From assembly GCF_030541005.1 (NCBI RefSeq), contig NZ_JASSVM010000002.1, forward strand, positions 724,501 through 788,500: DNA of 64,000 bases, given 5' to 3'. The position numbers were made by a program, and so were the translations under genes. This document shows positions 19,401 to 27,673 of this stretch, piece by piece. The notes below the pieces were generated by a model. That model was not told where the DNA came from and searched no databases. It saw nothing but the letters and a program-made list of their open reading frames with translations. Numbering within the stretch: the first letter of the stretch is position 1; each line of letters begins with the position of its first letter. This DNA is from Marinobacter sp. SS5-14b (lineage in GTDB: Bacteria > Pseudomonadota > Gammaproteobacteria > Pseudomonadales > Oleiphilaceae).

Positions 19401-19684
19401 AGCTTCAGGCTTTTGCCACCGTCTATTTTTTTGACAGTGAACGTGGGCGAGCCGGTTTCGGTCGCAAGCTGAATCTTCCCTGCCAGTGTTTCTTCATCAT
19501 CCACAATGGCGTGGGAGAAGCGCAGAACGATGTCGGCTTTCGGGCTGACATCCGCCTGCCCGTCCATGGGGTAGGAGTACACGACGGAGCCGGGAGTGAC
19601 TTTTTCTTTGACGACCTGTTCATCGCCCCCGCAGGCTGCAAGCAGAATGGCGGGGATCAGTGCCAGTGTTTTATTGTATTTCAT
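16424..19684 (-). CDS. Giant Ig-like domain lipoprotein
   Basis: A 1086-residue secreted lipoprotein. The signal peptide MKYNKTLALIPAILLAAC ends in a lipobox with C18, followed by GGDEQ. Repeated beta-sandwich units of the bacterial Ig-like (Big_5/SbsA) type are visible near residues 30-130, 480-590 and 650-760 (for example GQADVSPKADIVLRFS and DRPIVVVFSQSMDMDS). It lies 13 bp after fadL and ends in a terminator, so the two form an operon. A surface role linked to hydrophobic substrate uptake is plausible but unproven. The 3' half (about 16424-17880) looks visibly more AT-rich than the 5' half, suggesting mosaic origin. Confidence 0.8.
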   Translation of the reverse strand: MKYNKTLALIPAILLAACGGDEQVVKEKVTPGSVVYSYPMDGQADVSPKADIVLRFSHAIVDDEETLAGKIQLATETGSPTFTVKKIDGGKSLKLEIADDQKLASKASYAVTFNEPLAAEGGRAIGTPNASGEAGIQFNTRAEFSGIADLATTADRFQVAWQVPATGSQFQAMNFSTFRLAMTHPVHPRWKDLEGSIELLDGNGATVPATVLVKGNRITVDPCITEDPQQCGSKADILNAGEAYTLKLSNLASLTNGPDGERFNQEFTFTPRDTGPTVVLQQSAVDSNGGAVSSVLNDQAINAVTLNSVLQGVAGPSQQTGDLFAELAYAPAFGADEALPLRIPKGSVLTSTSLDVLVGGKVPVLDAATGLLQTTGDIKVTMLSDASGYMSPNQYTDDINAPRHITLFMDVSMNTVEAQPNAALSQDLMGVELRGIAMVQNGVLTIDAIGMVEPNLLGQEYTDSTIAFHLQAATDVDSVLDAEMLREMDNTPPQLVSWMPGAEDAIPATRQSMQRPGDPVILFFDEPLDPASIEGSVVLFGDNQEVGSVRAQLDGTTLALQPSDGLQHGVEYQLQISGITDIAGNAASLSPLTFSLPETDDDSGTITQQSPFALTTYPGYPCVTEGYDLANNSHGYCKDAAGENLPNDNSGNAQSREVLPLTTLPADRPIVVVFSQSMDMDSIRLNDTFLVEKVDTNGNVETSVAGRLEKNHQRIRFYPDERWEPGALYRYTLVSAVNGNCQEVICGANGRAFQTDLLLDPEDNGGAPLTIFFRGNESVSTVFTPLRNLPIRDANSNYYIEEFETFNFVNAKDETGQLLANYETPPNAARLAMNGNAVVLGNNGGSDANARVGCSYEESEQCWDKKYIYQTYGLNTEVVGPEIDPETGKETGNIKVLLYPTMLVTTPAKVWYNLLGPSESDTGPQILRMRYQEPSGDNPLGLVEGLIITGENGAPRFQVNADLLLDAPNLHLPIEGLLAHNLFSYPFTLELDGAITFFDDGRMQIEQRNTNTPLITVDVAGSSDATSGLLGFVSCLGSIFTGGGLGACEELASGTSKAVQLPLKIPPQGVYLNFVSNPVKDLPAQQ

Positions 19685-19697
19685 GGCCTGCTTCTCC

Positions 19698-21035
19698 TCA
19701 GAACTTCAGGGTGATGGAGCCGCTGATTACGTGGATTTCGCCATCGGCAGTGACGTTGGTTTCCGTGCCGTCATAGTCGACCAATGTGAAATCTCGCTCT
19801 TGCAGTTGCTGATACTGGTAACCCAGGTCCAGCCGCACCGGGTGGGCGAGCAGGCGGGTGCGATCATAGGTTGCGCTGATGCCGAGGCCCACCACAATCT
19901 TGTCAGTATCCAGGTAGTTGAGTTCCGGATTGCGGGTGGTCTTCAGTGGTGATTCTTCGAGCGCCAGTCCGCCCCGTACCGCGAAATTTTTGTTGAGCTG
20001 GTACTCCGCACCCAGCCGGGGAACCAGAATGTCGTCGAAGCCGATACGGTTGGCGGGGGACACTGAGCCCTGGTCTTTGATGCTGTCATTACCGAACTCT
20101 TTTTCCAGTTCAGACCAGTTCTGCTGCTCAACGCTGCCGCCGATACGCCAGCCGTCGCCGGAGTACTGTGCACCAATGGCCAGGGTTTCCGGCTGGAATG
20201 AATCGATGGTGGACACCGCCAGGCTCAGACCCGGGTCCGGGATGGTTTGGGTCACGATGATGTTCGAATCGACGGAGGTAGAGGCAGCAGACTTGGTCCG
20301 ATAGGTAACTGCGGCTTCCCACCCGGTCATGAAGCACTCGCTGTCCGGGCAAAATGTGCTGCCGAAATCAATATTCGTACCCAGGATTGTTTTCAGGGAG
20401 GGTTCGGCGTTCACCGAGAGCCGCTCTCGGCTGGTTTCACCACCTAGGGTGGAAACCGCGTCGAGCTGTGCTGCGGCGTCGAGTGTGACGCGTACGGAAG
20501 CGCCTCCGGAGATACCTCGCCACAGCTGGGTGGCGCCACCTACGTTAAGGAACAGGGGTTCCTTCCCGTATTGCAGGTACTGGCCGGTTTCGGTGGTCTC
20601 GGAGCTGAACGCCAGCATTTCCTTACCGTATTTCTCAACGCCGGCAATGAACCCCAGGTAAAGCGGGTGCTTGAACCGGGTAAGAGAGCCAAGATTGGTT
20701 TTCATACCAATCAGAACGTGTTGGCTGGGTGAGCTGGACAGCACATCGCCACTGGCATTCGGGTTGGCCGAGCGGAGTTCCTGCTCTGCGTGCAGAATGC
20801 CGGTGGTCAGTTCACCACGGCTATCTTTGGTCAGGGCCGCAGGATTGTAGTAGGTGGCGGAAACCTGATCATTAAACATGGACAGCGATTGGGCCGTGGC
20901 AACATCTACAGGCATAACTCCATAGCTGGTACCGAGGTTTCCCATGCTGGCGCTGGCGGTCATGGAGAGGGTGGCGGAAACTGCTGCAACTGCAAGGGAC
21001 ACCGCCCGTACAGAAAATCGGGTGGGAAGAACCAT
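19698..21035 (-). CDS. FadL/OmpP1/TodX family outer-membrane transporter
   Basis: A 445-residue outer-membrane beta-barrel with an N-terminal signal peptide (cut after about TASAS) and a C-terminal Phe (SGSITLKF) typical of barrel proteins. The region ATAQSLSMFNDQVSATYYNPAAL matches the FadL hatch with its conserved NPA motif. FadL proteins bring long-chain fatty acids or hydrocarbons across the outer membrane. Its leader carries an A/C-rich motif next to the ribosome site, a possible Hfq/Crc control point. It leads an operon with the giant lipoprotein. Confidence 0.88.
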   Translation of the reverse strand: MVLPTRFSVRAVSLAVAAVSATLSMTASASMGNLGTSYGVMPVDVATAQSLSMFNDQVSATYYNPAALTKDSRGELTTGILHAEQELRSANPNASGDVLSSSPSQHVLIGMKTNLGSLTRFKHPLYLGFIAGVEKYGKEMLAFSSETTETGQYLQYGKEPLFLNVGGATQLWRGISGGASVRVTLDAAAQLDAVSTLGGETSRERLSVNAEPSLKTILGTNIDFGSTFCPDSECFMTGWEAAVTYRTKSAASTSVDSNIIVTQTIPDPGLSLAVSTIDSFQPETLAIGAQYSGDGWRIGGSVEQQNWSELEKEFGNDSIKDQGSVSPANRIGFDDILVPRLGAEYQLNKNFAVRGGLALEESPLKTTRNPELNYLDTDKIVVGLGISATYDRTRLLAHPVRLDLGYQYQQLQERDFTLVDYDGTETNVTADGEIHVISGSITLKF

Positions 21036-21053
21036 TGATACACTCCGTTCGCT

Positions 21054-21066
21054 CTTTGTTGTTGTG
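21054..21066 (-). promoter_or_regulatory. Candidate Hfq/Crc CA motif in the fadL leader
   Basis: The minus-strand leader reads ACAACAACAAAGA, ending about 19 nt before the ATG and directly upstream of the GGAG ribosome site. This matches the AANAANAA style of motif at which Hfq and Crc block translation in Pseudomonas. The call is inference from sequence pattern and position. Confidence 0.5.
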
Positions 21067-21285
21067 CTCAGCCCCGCAGTTTGGGAACGGGGACTGGTAC
21101 GCTTGTTCAGGTTTAAGTGTATTGGGCTTGTTACATCAGGACGTTGGCATTTTTGACACAGAGTCGTGTCTGCAGTACCACGTATGCCTGAGTATTGAGT
21201 AAAAATGACGGAATCTCATGGGCTTAATGGGCCCGGCGTGTATTTTTTTGTTGCGAATTGTTTCGGGGGATGGGATCTAGTGCAT

Positions 21286-21310
21286 AAAAAAGCTCCCCGC
21301 AGGGAGCTTT
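21286..21310 (-). terminator. Intrinsic terminator of the PEP-CTERM gene
   Basis: GCTCCC (21292-21297) pairs with GGGAGC (21302-21307), extended by AAA/TTT flanks, with a 4-nt loop. Six T follow on the minus strand, 31 bp after the PEP-CTERM stop codon. Confidence 0.88.
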
Positions 21311-21340
21311 CAGGATGTAAAAAATTCTGACAAGTCAGGG

Positions 21341-21946
21341 TTAGGCTTTACGGTTGCGCCTGGCAACAAACAGACCTGCAAGACCTAAACCAAACAAAGC
21401 CAGAGTGCCAGGCTCAGGCACGGTGACCGTGCGAATGAAGCCTGCTGCAAACGAGTAGTCGTTGACCGGCTTGCCTTGAGGGTTCAACCAGTAGTTGTTG
21501 AAGTTGCCATCAATGCCAAGAACGACGCCTTCGAACAGGTAGCTGACGAAACTGTCATTGGACTGCTTGATGCCCAGAACCCAGTCGACGGTTGTACCTA
21601 CCCAGCTCTGGGGAACGGTGAGTGTGTAAGAAAACAGGTAGCCGTTACTACCGCTGCCAGCGGTCAGCGTGAAGCCGGCCAGATCGCCCGCCTCGGTACC
21701 CGAACCGTCTTCATATTTCCCGATGTAGTCAAAGCTGCCACCTGCGCCCCAAACAGAATCGACGTGGTTGATCAGGTCACCGGTGGACGCCACTCCGCCG
21801 GACACGTAGTCGCAGTTATCGGCGGTTGCGCCGTTGGCTGTGGCATCATCGGTGTCGTAGATGCCGCAGGATATGGGTGCAGCCGCGGCCTGTGAGGCCC
21901 ATGTGGAAAATGCGGCAAGTAATAAAAGCGTTGATATGGATTTCAT
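21341..21946 (-). CDS. PEP-CTERM sorting domain protein
   Basis: A 201-residue exported protein. It has an N-terminal signal peptide (to about residue 22, QAAA), a Gly/Asp/Ser-rich extracellular part, and a classic C-terminal sorting signal: VPEPGT, a hydrophobic stretch and the basic tail ARRNRKA. Such tails are processed by an exosortase/archaeosortase-type enzyme in bacteria that make extracellular polysaccharide or floc; no exosortase gene is in this window. It stands alone with its own terminator and a candidate sigma-54 promoter. GGAGGG lies 8 bp before the ATG. Confidence 0.88.
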   Translation of the reverse strand: MKSISTLLLLAAFSTWASQAAAAPISCGIYDTDDATANGATADNCDYVSGGVASTGDLINHVDSVWGAGGSFDYIGKYEDGSGTEAGDLAGFTLTAGSGSNGYLFSYTLTVPQSWVGTTVDWVLGIKQSNDSFVSYLFEGVVLGIDGNFNNYWLNPQGKPVNDYSFAAGFIRTVTVPEPGTLALFGLGLAGLFVARRNRKA

Positions 21947-21987
21947 GAGGCTCGCCCTCCCTGGGTTAGTGCTCTACAGGAGAACTA

Positions 21988-22003
21988 AGCAGGAACTGCG
22001 CCA
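21988..22003 (-). promoter_or_regulatory. Candidate sigma-54 promoter of the PEP-CTERM gene
   Basis: The minus strand reads TGGCGCAGTTCCTGCT, with GG and GC separated by exactly 10 nt, the sigma-54 -24/-12 signature. Transcription would start near 21977, giving a 31-nt leader. A dyad TTTCAA-N6-TTGAAA lies upstream at 22021-22038. PEP-CTERM genes elsewhere have been linked to RpoN and the PrsK/PrsR system. Confidence 0.55.
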
Positions 22004-22146
22004 AATCAGTATGTGGCTGATTTCAAGGCTCTTTGAAAATGCCTTGTTGCAGGAGTGTAAGAAATGTCGACATAAACAGGAAGGGAGGACGCGAGACAGC
22101 TGGACAATGCGAAGAGGTGCGTTGCGAGGGGGGGTTAAGATACTAA

Positions 22147-22223
22147 TGGTGGGCCCACCTGGACTCGAACCAGGGACCAAAGGATTATGAGTCCTCTGCT
22201 CTAACCAACTGAGCTATAGGCCC
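22147..22223 (-). tRNA. tRNA-Ile (CAU anticodon, lysidine type)
   Basis: The minus strand folds as a full cloverleaf: acceptor GGGCCTA/TGGGCCC, D arm AGCTCAGTTGGTTAGAGC, anticodon loop CTCATAA with anticodon CAU, T arm with GGTTCGAGTCC, and an encoded CCA. The anticodon stem and variable region (ACTCATAAT...TTTGGTC) match tRNA-Ile2, whose C34 is changed to lysidine to read AUA, rather than elongator Met. Simple tools may label it tRNA-Met. It lies 62 bp downstream of rpoD. Confidence 0.88.
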
Positions 22224-22285
22224 GGAAAACAAAGCGGGCGCCATTATACCCATGAGGGTTGGCGCCCGCTACTGTGTTTTCTGGT

Positions 22286-24136
22286 TTATCCGTTGCCCTG
22301 ATCGTCAATAAAGCCGCGCAGGTGATCGGAGCGGGAAGGGTGGCGCAGTTTGCGCAGAGCCTTGGCTTCGATCTGACGGATACGCTCCCGGGTGACATCG
22401 AACTGCTTGCCGACTTCTTCCAGGGTGTGGTCGGTGTTCATTTCGATACCGAAGCGCATGCGCAGTACCTTGGATTCACGAGCGGTCAGGCCGGCCAGCA
22501 CGGAGCGGGTCGCTTCGCGCAGGCCTTCGGCCGTGGCGGAATCCACCGGCGACAGGGCTTGGATGTCTTCGATGAAATCGCCCAGATGGCTGTCTTCATC
22601 GTCACCGATAGGGGTTTCCATGGAGATCGGCTCTTTGGCGATCTTCAGCACCTTGCGGATCTTGTCTTCCGGCATTTCCATGCGCTCGCCAAGCTCTTCC
22701 GGGGTCGGCTCGCGGCCCATTTCCTGCAGCATCTGTCGGGAAATACGGTTGAGCTTGTTGATCGTTTCGATCATGTGTACCGGAATCCGGATGGTCCGGG
22801 CCTGGTCCGCAATGGAGCGGGTGATGGCCTGACGAATCCACCAGGTGGCGTAGGTAGAGAACTTGTAGCCGCGACGGTATTCAAACTTGTCGACCGCTTT
22901 CATCAGGCCGATGTTGCCTTCCTGAATCAGGTCCAGGAACTGCAAGCCGCGGTTGGTGTACTTCTTGGCGATGGAAATAACCAGTCGCAGGTTGGCCTCG
23001 ACCATCTCTTTTTTGGCGCGGCGGGCTTTGGCTTCCCCGATCGATACGCGACGGTTGATCTCTTTGATATCAACCACGTCCAGATCCACTTCGGCCTGTA
23101 CGTTGTGAATGCGCTTTTGCAGGCGGACGATCTCGTCCAGGCGCTCATTGATCGCAGGGCCGTAGGGCTTTTTGCTCTTGGCAATCTTCGGTGCCCAGTC
23201 CAGGTTTACTTCGTTGCCTGGAAACTCCTTGATGAAATCCTTGCGGGGCATTTTGCAGTCGCGGATGCAGATCTGCATGATGGCCCTTTCATTTTCGCGA
23301 ACCAGATCGTTGGTGGAACGAACGACGTTGACCAGCTCATCAAAGGCTTTGTTGCCGAGCTTGAACGGAGCAAATACCTGGCCCAGCTCGTTCAGGGCTT
23401 CCTGGGTTTTCTTGTGGCCACGACCGTGTTTGGCCAGGGCGTTGTTGGCAGCGTCCAGCTTTTCTTTTAACAGCTCGAAGCGCAGGCGGGTCTCTTCCGG
23501 ATCCGGTCCACTCTCTTTTTCTTCTTCGTCGGTATCGTCATCATTGTCGTCGACGCTGTTGTCGCTATCATCGGAGGACGTATCTTCGCTGGTGTCTTCG
23601 CCCATGAACGGCTCGGCGTCGTCCGGGTCGAGGAAGCCGGTCACGATGTCGCTGATCCGGCCTTCGTTTTCGATGATACGGTCGTAAGCCTGAATCACGG
23701 TGCCCGCGGTGCCCGGGAAATGGGCGACAGCGGCCATAACGTCACGGATGCCTTCTTCGATCCGCTTGGCAATGACGATCTCGCCTTCGCGAGTCAGTAG
23801 CTCAACGGTACCCATTTCGCGCATGTACATGCGAACCGGGTCGGTGGTGCGCCCGGCGTCGGATTCGACAGCAGCGAGGGCAGCAGCTGCTTCGGCAGCC
23901 GCAGCTTCGTCGGCGGTGGAGTCACCTTCGGTCATCAGCAGGGTATCAGCATCCGGTGTTTCTTCGCACACCTGGATACCCATGTCGTTGATCATCCGGA
24001 TAATATCTTCAACCTGATCCGGATCTGCGATATCTTCCGGCAGGTGATCGTTTACCTCGGCGTAAGTCAGGTAACCTTGTTCCTTGCCTCGCGCGATGAG
24101 GTCTTTCAAACGTGATTTCTGCGAACTGCCTGACAT
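22286..24136 (-). CDS. rpoD: RNA polymerase primary sigma factor RpoD (sigma-70)
   Basis: A 616-residue primary sigma factor with all regions: 1.1 at the N-terminus ([20 protein letters not shown]), a long acidic stretch in the non-conserved region (near residues 190-215), 2.3-2.4 ([20 protein letters not shown]), and the 4.2 helix-turn-helix ([20 protein letters not shown]). ATG 24136 was chosen over an in-frame GTG two codons upstream. It is the last gene of the rpsU-dnaG-rpoD operon. The 118-bp gap after dnaG may contain an internal promoter. Confidence 0.98.
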   Translation of the reverse strand: MSGSSQKSRLKDLIARGKEQGYLTYAEVNDHLPEDIADPDQVEDIIRMINDMGIQVCEETPDADTLLMTEGDSTADEAAAAEAAAALAAVESDAGRTTDPVRMYMREMGTVELLTREGEIVIAKRIEEGIRDVMAAVAHFPGTAGTVIQAYDRIIENEGRISDIVTGFLDPDDAEPFMGEDTSEDTSSDDSDNSVDDNDDDTDEEEKESGPDPEETRLRFELLKEKLDAANNALAKHGRGHKKTQEALNELGQVFAPFKLGNKAFDELVNVVRSTNDLVRENERAIMQICIRDCKMPRKDFIKEFPGNEVNLDWAPKIAKSKKPYGPAINERLDEIVRLQKRIHNVQAEVDLDVVDIKEINRRVSIGEAKARRAKKEMVEANLRLVISIAKKYTNRGLQFLDLIQEGNIGLMKAVDKFEYRRGYKFSTYATWWIRQAITRSIADQARTIRIPVHMIETINKLNRISRQMLQEMGREPTPEELGERMEMPEDKIRKVLKIAKEPISMETPIGDDEDSHLGDFIEDIQALSPVDSATAEGLREATRSVLAGLTARESKVLRMRFGIEMNTDHTLEEVGKQFDVTRERIRQIEAKALRKLRHPSRSDHLRGFIDDQGNG

Positions 24137-24254
24137 AGACACCCTGTGAACTCGCTTTTAAAGAGGAAAAAAGTTAAACAGCCATTATAGCTGTCGCTTA
24201 TCTGGTCTGCCACCGAATGGTTAGATGGTGATCAGTGGCCTAAGTTTCAAGTGC

Positions 24255-26009
24255 TCAGTCCTCAGCGTGCGGATTTAACGTACCGGCGCTGAGGGTTCGT
24301 AGCTCGTCCCGTTCTTCCGGGGTGAGCTTTGCCAGGTTCCGGAGCAGAGTTGCCAGTCTTTGCTGGCGCGCGGCCTCTTCGTTCGGGCTTAATAGCTCTC
24401 TGGCCGCAGCCAGTGTGCTTTCCCGTGCCGGTATGTGCTCCAGTCCGTCAAACAGGTTGTAGAACCTGTCGCGGGCCTGTTTGTCTGTTGCCAGCCCCGT
24501 CACCAATGCTTTGCGGGTCTGGATGTTTTGCTCCAGCAGCCAGCCGGACAAGCGCCCGGCTTGCGCCAGTTGCCGTGTGCTATCGGCCAGTGCTTTCACT
24601 TCTGTGGCCAACTCCGGTAACTCCAGCAAAGCGAGACATAGCGTGCTGTCTTTGCTCAGTTTTACGTCAATCCGCTCTTCTGTTGGGCGGTTTTGGCGTT
24701 CGCCACGCCAGCCTTTAGCTTTGTAGTTCGGGCTGTTCTGTTGTCGGCTCTGCCATTGGTTTCGGCCACCGCACAAACGCAGCATCTCTTGCCACATGGC
24801 ATCCCGTAGCGTGCTGCGGGGCATTTTGTTCAGCAGCGGCTCGGCTCTGGCTCGGAGTTCGCCGCGGTGCTCCGGTAGCTGCAGGTCCAGGCCTTCACTC
24901 TGGCGGTCGAACAGGAAGCGCGAGAGTGGTGCTGCGCCTTCAATTCTTGTTCGGAAGGCGTCGGCGCCTTCTTTGCGGACCAATGTATCCGGGTCCTCGC
25001 CCTGGGGCATGATCAGAAACTGCAAATGCAGGCCGTCTGCCATGAGCTCAAGTGCGTTTTCCATGGCCCGATCGGCGGCGCGTAAACCAGCCTGGTCGCC
25101 GTCAAAGCAAAACACAATGTGCCGAACCTGCTTGAGCAGCGCGGTCAGGCTGTCCTGATTGGTCGCTGTACCCAGGGTAGCGACGGCGAAATCAATGCCG
25201 TGCTGGGCCAGGGCAATCACGTCCATGTAGCCTTCTACCACCAGCAGTTTGTCGAGCTGGCGGACGGCGAGCCGGGCTTCGTGCAGGCCATAAATCTCGC
25301 GGCTTTTATGGAATACGTCCGATTCCGGCGAGTTGATGTACTTGGCCTTGTCGTCACCCAGGGTGCGACCACCGAATGCAATGGTTTTGCCCCGGGTATT
25401 CCGTATCGGGAACATGACCCGGTTGCGGAACAGATCTCTGGGCCTGCCGTATTTGTCGGAAACCGTTTTGGTTTCCAGTAGCGGCCCTTTCAGGTCTTTG
25501 GGGGCTGCATCGTACAGGGCTGTACCGGTGCCTGGTGCAAAACCAATCTGGTAACGCTGAATGATGGCGTCGTCCAGGCCGCGCTGCTTCAGATAATCCC
25601 GTGCGTAGGCGCCTTGTTGACTGGCCAGTGCTGAGTGGTAAAACTTGCTGGCAAACTCCAGCGCATCAGTCAGCGTTCGGGCCTGTTGCATTTCCTGTTT
25701 GGCGGCCATGTCGTAGGGCACTTCCATGCCGGCGCGCCTGGCCAGTTCTTCTACTGCTTCGGTGAAGCCCAGCCCCTCAAATTCACGAATAAAGCTGATG
25801 GCGTCGCCATGAGCGCCGCAGCCGAAGCAGTGATAGAAGCCTTTGTCTGGCCGAACGTTGAACGAGGGTGTTTTCTCGTCGTGGAACGGACAGCAGGCCT
25901 TGTAATTGCCGCCGGCTTTTTTGAGAGTAATGCGGGATCCGATCAATTCCCCCAGATCAATACGATCCAGCAGGTCTTCAACAAATCGTTGAGGGATCAG
26001 TCCGCTCAT
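24255..26009 (-). CDS. dnaG: DNA primase
   Basis: A 584-residue primase that lays RNA primers at the replication fork. It has the N-terminal CHC2 zinc finger (CCPFHDEKTPSF...HCFGCGAHGDAISF, about residues 37-70), the TOPRIM catalytic core (LLVVEGYMDVIALAQHG near 255-275, and CFDGDQAGLRA) and a C-terminal helicase-binding region. Length equals E. coli DnaG. It is the middle gene of the macromolecular synthesis operon, downstream of an attenuating terminator. Confidence 0.97.
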   Translation of the reverse strand: MSGLIPQRFVEDLLDRIDLGELIGSRITLKKAGGNYKACCPFHDEKTPSFNVRPDKGFYHCFGCGAHGDAISFIREFEGLGFTEAVEELARRAGMEVPYDMAAKQEMQQARTLTDALEFASKFYHSALASQQGAYARDYLKQRGLDDAIIQRYQIGFAPGTGTALYDAAPKDLKGPLLETKTVSDKYGRPRDLFRNRVMFPIRNTRGKTIAFGGRTLGDDKAKYINSPESDVFHKSREIYGLHEARLAVRQLDKLLVVEGYMDVIALAQHGIDFAVATLGTATNQDSLTALLKQVRHIVFCFDGDQAGLRAADRAMENALELMADGLHLQFLIMPQGEDPDTLVRKEGADAFRTRIEGAAPLSRFLFDRQSEGLDLQLPEHRGELRARAEPLLNKMPRSTLRDAMWQEMLRLCGGRNQWQSRQQNSPNYKAKGWRGERQNRPTEERIDVKLSKDSTLCLALLELPELATEVKALADSTRQLAQAGRLSGWLLEQNIQTRKALVTGLATDKQARDRFYNLFDGLEHIPARESTLAAARELLSPNEEAARQQRLATLLRNLAKLTPEERDELRTLSAGTLNPHAED

Positions 26010-26062
26010 GGTGGCTCCACTTCATCCGGGGTGCCGGATACAAACGTTATTCACCATAGCCA

Positions 26063-26097
26063 AAAATGCCGCCGAAGCCAGGCCTCGGCGGCATTTT
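26063..26097 (-). terminator. Internal terminator between rpsU and dnaG
   Basis: AAAATGCCGCCGA (26063-26075) pairs with TCGGCGGCATTTT (26085-26097), a 13-bp stem, with a T-run on the minus strand. Partial termination here, as in the E. coli macromolecular synthesis operon, would let rpsU be expressed at much higher levels than dnaG and rpoD. Confidence 0.9.
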
Positions 26098-26161
26098 CAG
26101 TTTGCCGGATAAGGCGAAACGCCGTTCCGGCAATCAGTCTTGCTGTCGATGCGGTCTGAAC

Positions 26162-26377
26162 TCAGTACAGACGCTCGAACTTGCGCTGTTCCCGCTGAAG
26201 CTTCTTGAGATGACGCTTTACGGCAGCAGCTGCTTTGCGCTTACGTACGGAAGTTGGCTTCTCGTAGTGTTCGCGACGACGTACTTCAGACAGTACACCG
26301 GCTTTTTCGCAGGAACGCTTGAAGCGACGCAGTGCTACGTCAAACGGTTCGTTCTCTTTCAGTTTAACAGCTGGCAT
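26162..26377 (-). CDS. rpsU: 30S ribosomal protein S21
   Basis: A 71-residue, very basic protein, [20 protein letters not shown] at the start, matching bS21 along its whole length. S21 binds near the 3' end of 16S rRNA and assists translation initiation. First gene of the rpsU-dnaG-rpoD operon and divergent from tsaD (235-bp gap holding both promoters), as in most gammaproteobacteria. Confidence 0.98.
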   Translation of the reverse strand: MPAVKLKENEPFDVALRRFKRSCEKAGVLSEVRRREHYEKPTSVRKRKAAAAVKRHLKKLQREQRKFERLY

Positions 26378-26612
26378 TCGACAATCACCTACCTGATAGA
26401 TTCGGTTTCAAATTGTTCCGCCGGAATGAATCCTTGCGGCTCGATCCCTGGTCAGATTGGCTATAACTCGACCAGTGCATAATTTAGGGCGGCAATGATA
26501 ACGGCTGAGCGGGTTAAGGTCAATCATTGTTCAACGAAACTGCCGGAGGCTTTCGGGTTTCTGCTAAAATGGCGCCGGTTCATTTTACACCCTCTGTTTA
26601 AGCGGCCTGACT

Positions 26613-27668
26613 ATGCTGATTCTTGGTATTGAAACCTCCTGCGATGAAACCGGTGTCGCCTTGTTCGACGAGCGCCAGGGGTTGCTGGCTCACGCTCTGT
26701 TCAGCCAGATTGAGATGCATGCGGATTACGGTGGCGTGGTGCCTGAACTGGCGTCGCGCGATCACGTGCGCAAGCTGTTGCCGCTGTGTGATCAGGTGTT
26801 GGCAGATGCCGGCAAAGTGCGTGCAGACATCGAAGGCATTGCCTATACAGCAGGCCCCGGGCTGATCGGGGCCTTGATGGTGGGTGGCTCTGTGGCTCAT
26901 GCCCTCGGGTTCGCGCTGGGGATTCCCGTGCTGGGGGTTCACCACATGGAAGGGCACTTGCTGGCGCCCATGCTGGAAGAGAATCCACCGGCTTTTCCGT
27001 TCGTTGCTTTGCTGGTGTCCGGTGGCCATACCCAGTTGGTGCGGGTGGATGGCATTGGCGAATATGAAATGCTGGGCGAGTCCGTGGATGACGCTGCCGG
27101 TGAAGCCTTCGATAAGACCGCCAAGATGCTGGGTCTGGATTATCCGGGGGGGCCGAGGGTGGCCGCGCTGGCGGAAAAAGGCCGGGAGGGGATTTATCGG
27201 TTCCCCCGCCCAATGACCGACCGTCCGGGGTTGGATTTCAGCTTCAGCGGCCTGAAAACCTATACCCTGAACACCGTGAATGACGCCAAAGACAGCGGTA
27301 CCTTCAACGATCAGGTCAGGGCAGATATTGCCCTGGCTTTTGAGACGGCGGTGGTGGATACCCTGACAATCAAGTGTCGCCGTGCACTCGAACAGACCGG
27401 CTGTAAGCGCCTGGTCATTGCCGGTGGTGTCAGCGCCAACAAGCGCTTGCGGGCAGGGTTGGAGAATATGGCCGCCAAGCTTAGTGGCTCGGTTTTCTAC
27501 GCCCGCCCGGAATTCTGCACCGATAATGGTGCGATGATTGCCTACGCAGGCGCGCAGCGGTTAAAAATGGGGCAGAAGGATGGGGAGCGCATTGTGTCGG
27601 TACCTCGCTGGCCGATGAACACCTTGCCGGCGGTGAGTGAGCCTCGTGCCAACGGTCTGGTTGACTGA
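26613..27668 (+). CDS. tsaD: tRNA threonylcarbamoyladenosine transferase TsaD
   Basis: A 351-residue ASKHA-fold protein that transfers threonylcarbamoyl from its adenylate to A37 of ANN-decoding tRNAs, with TsaB and TsaE. It starts [20 protein letters not shown] and has the metal-binding HHMEGH motif near residue 110 and the ATP-site pattern [11 protein letters not shown]. Length is normal. It is divergent from rpsU and convergent with plsY, a conserved cluster. Confidence 0.97.
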   Translation: MLILGIETSCDETGVALFDERQGLLAHALFSQIEMHADYGGVVPELASRDHVRKLLPLCDQVLADAGKVRADIEGIAYTAGPGLIGALMVGGSVAHALGFALGIPVLGVHHMEGHLLAPMLEENPPAFPFVALLVSGGHTQLVRVDGIGEYEMLGESVDDAAGEAFDKTAKMLGLDYPGGPRVAALAEKGREGIYRFPRPMTDRPGLDFSFSGLKTYTLNTVNDAKDSGTFNDQVRADIALAFETAVVDTLTIKCRRALEQTGCKRLVIAGGVSANKRLRAGLENMAAKLSGSVFYARPEFCTDNGAMIAYAGAQRLKMGQKDGERIVSVPRWPMNTLPAVSEPRANGLVD

Positions 27669-27673
27669 CGTTA

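Larger units (their letters stand above)
21036..21340 (-). other. Intergenic region upstream of fadL
   Basis: A 305-bp gap without a credible gene. It holds the fadL leader with its CA motif at 21054-21066 and the terminator of the PEP-CTERM gene at 21286-21310. The fadL promoter must lie between them, but no clear -35/-10 pair could be identified. Confidence 0.5.

Noticed and set aside
22147..22223. Elongator tRNA-Met
   Set aside because: The anticodon is CAU, but the anticodon stem and variable loop match tRNA-Ile2 (lysidine type) rather than elongator or initiator Met.
22259..23470. 403-codon ORF opposite rpoD
   Set aside because: Fully antisense to a highly conserved sigma factor gene; arises from codon bias in GC-rich DNA.
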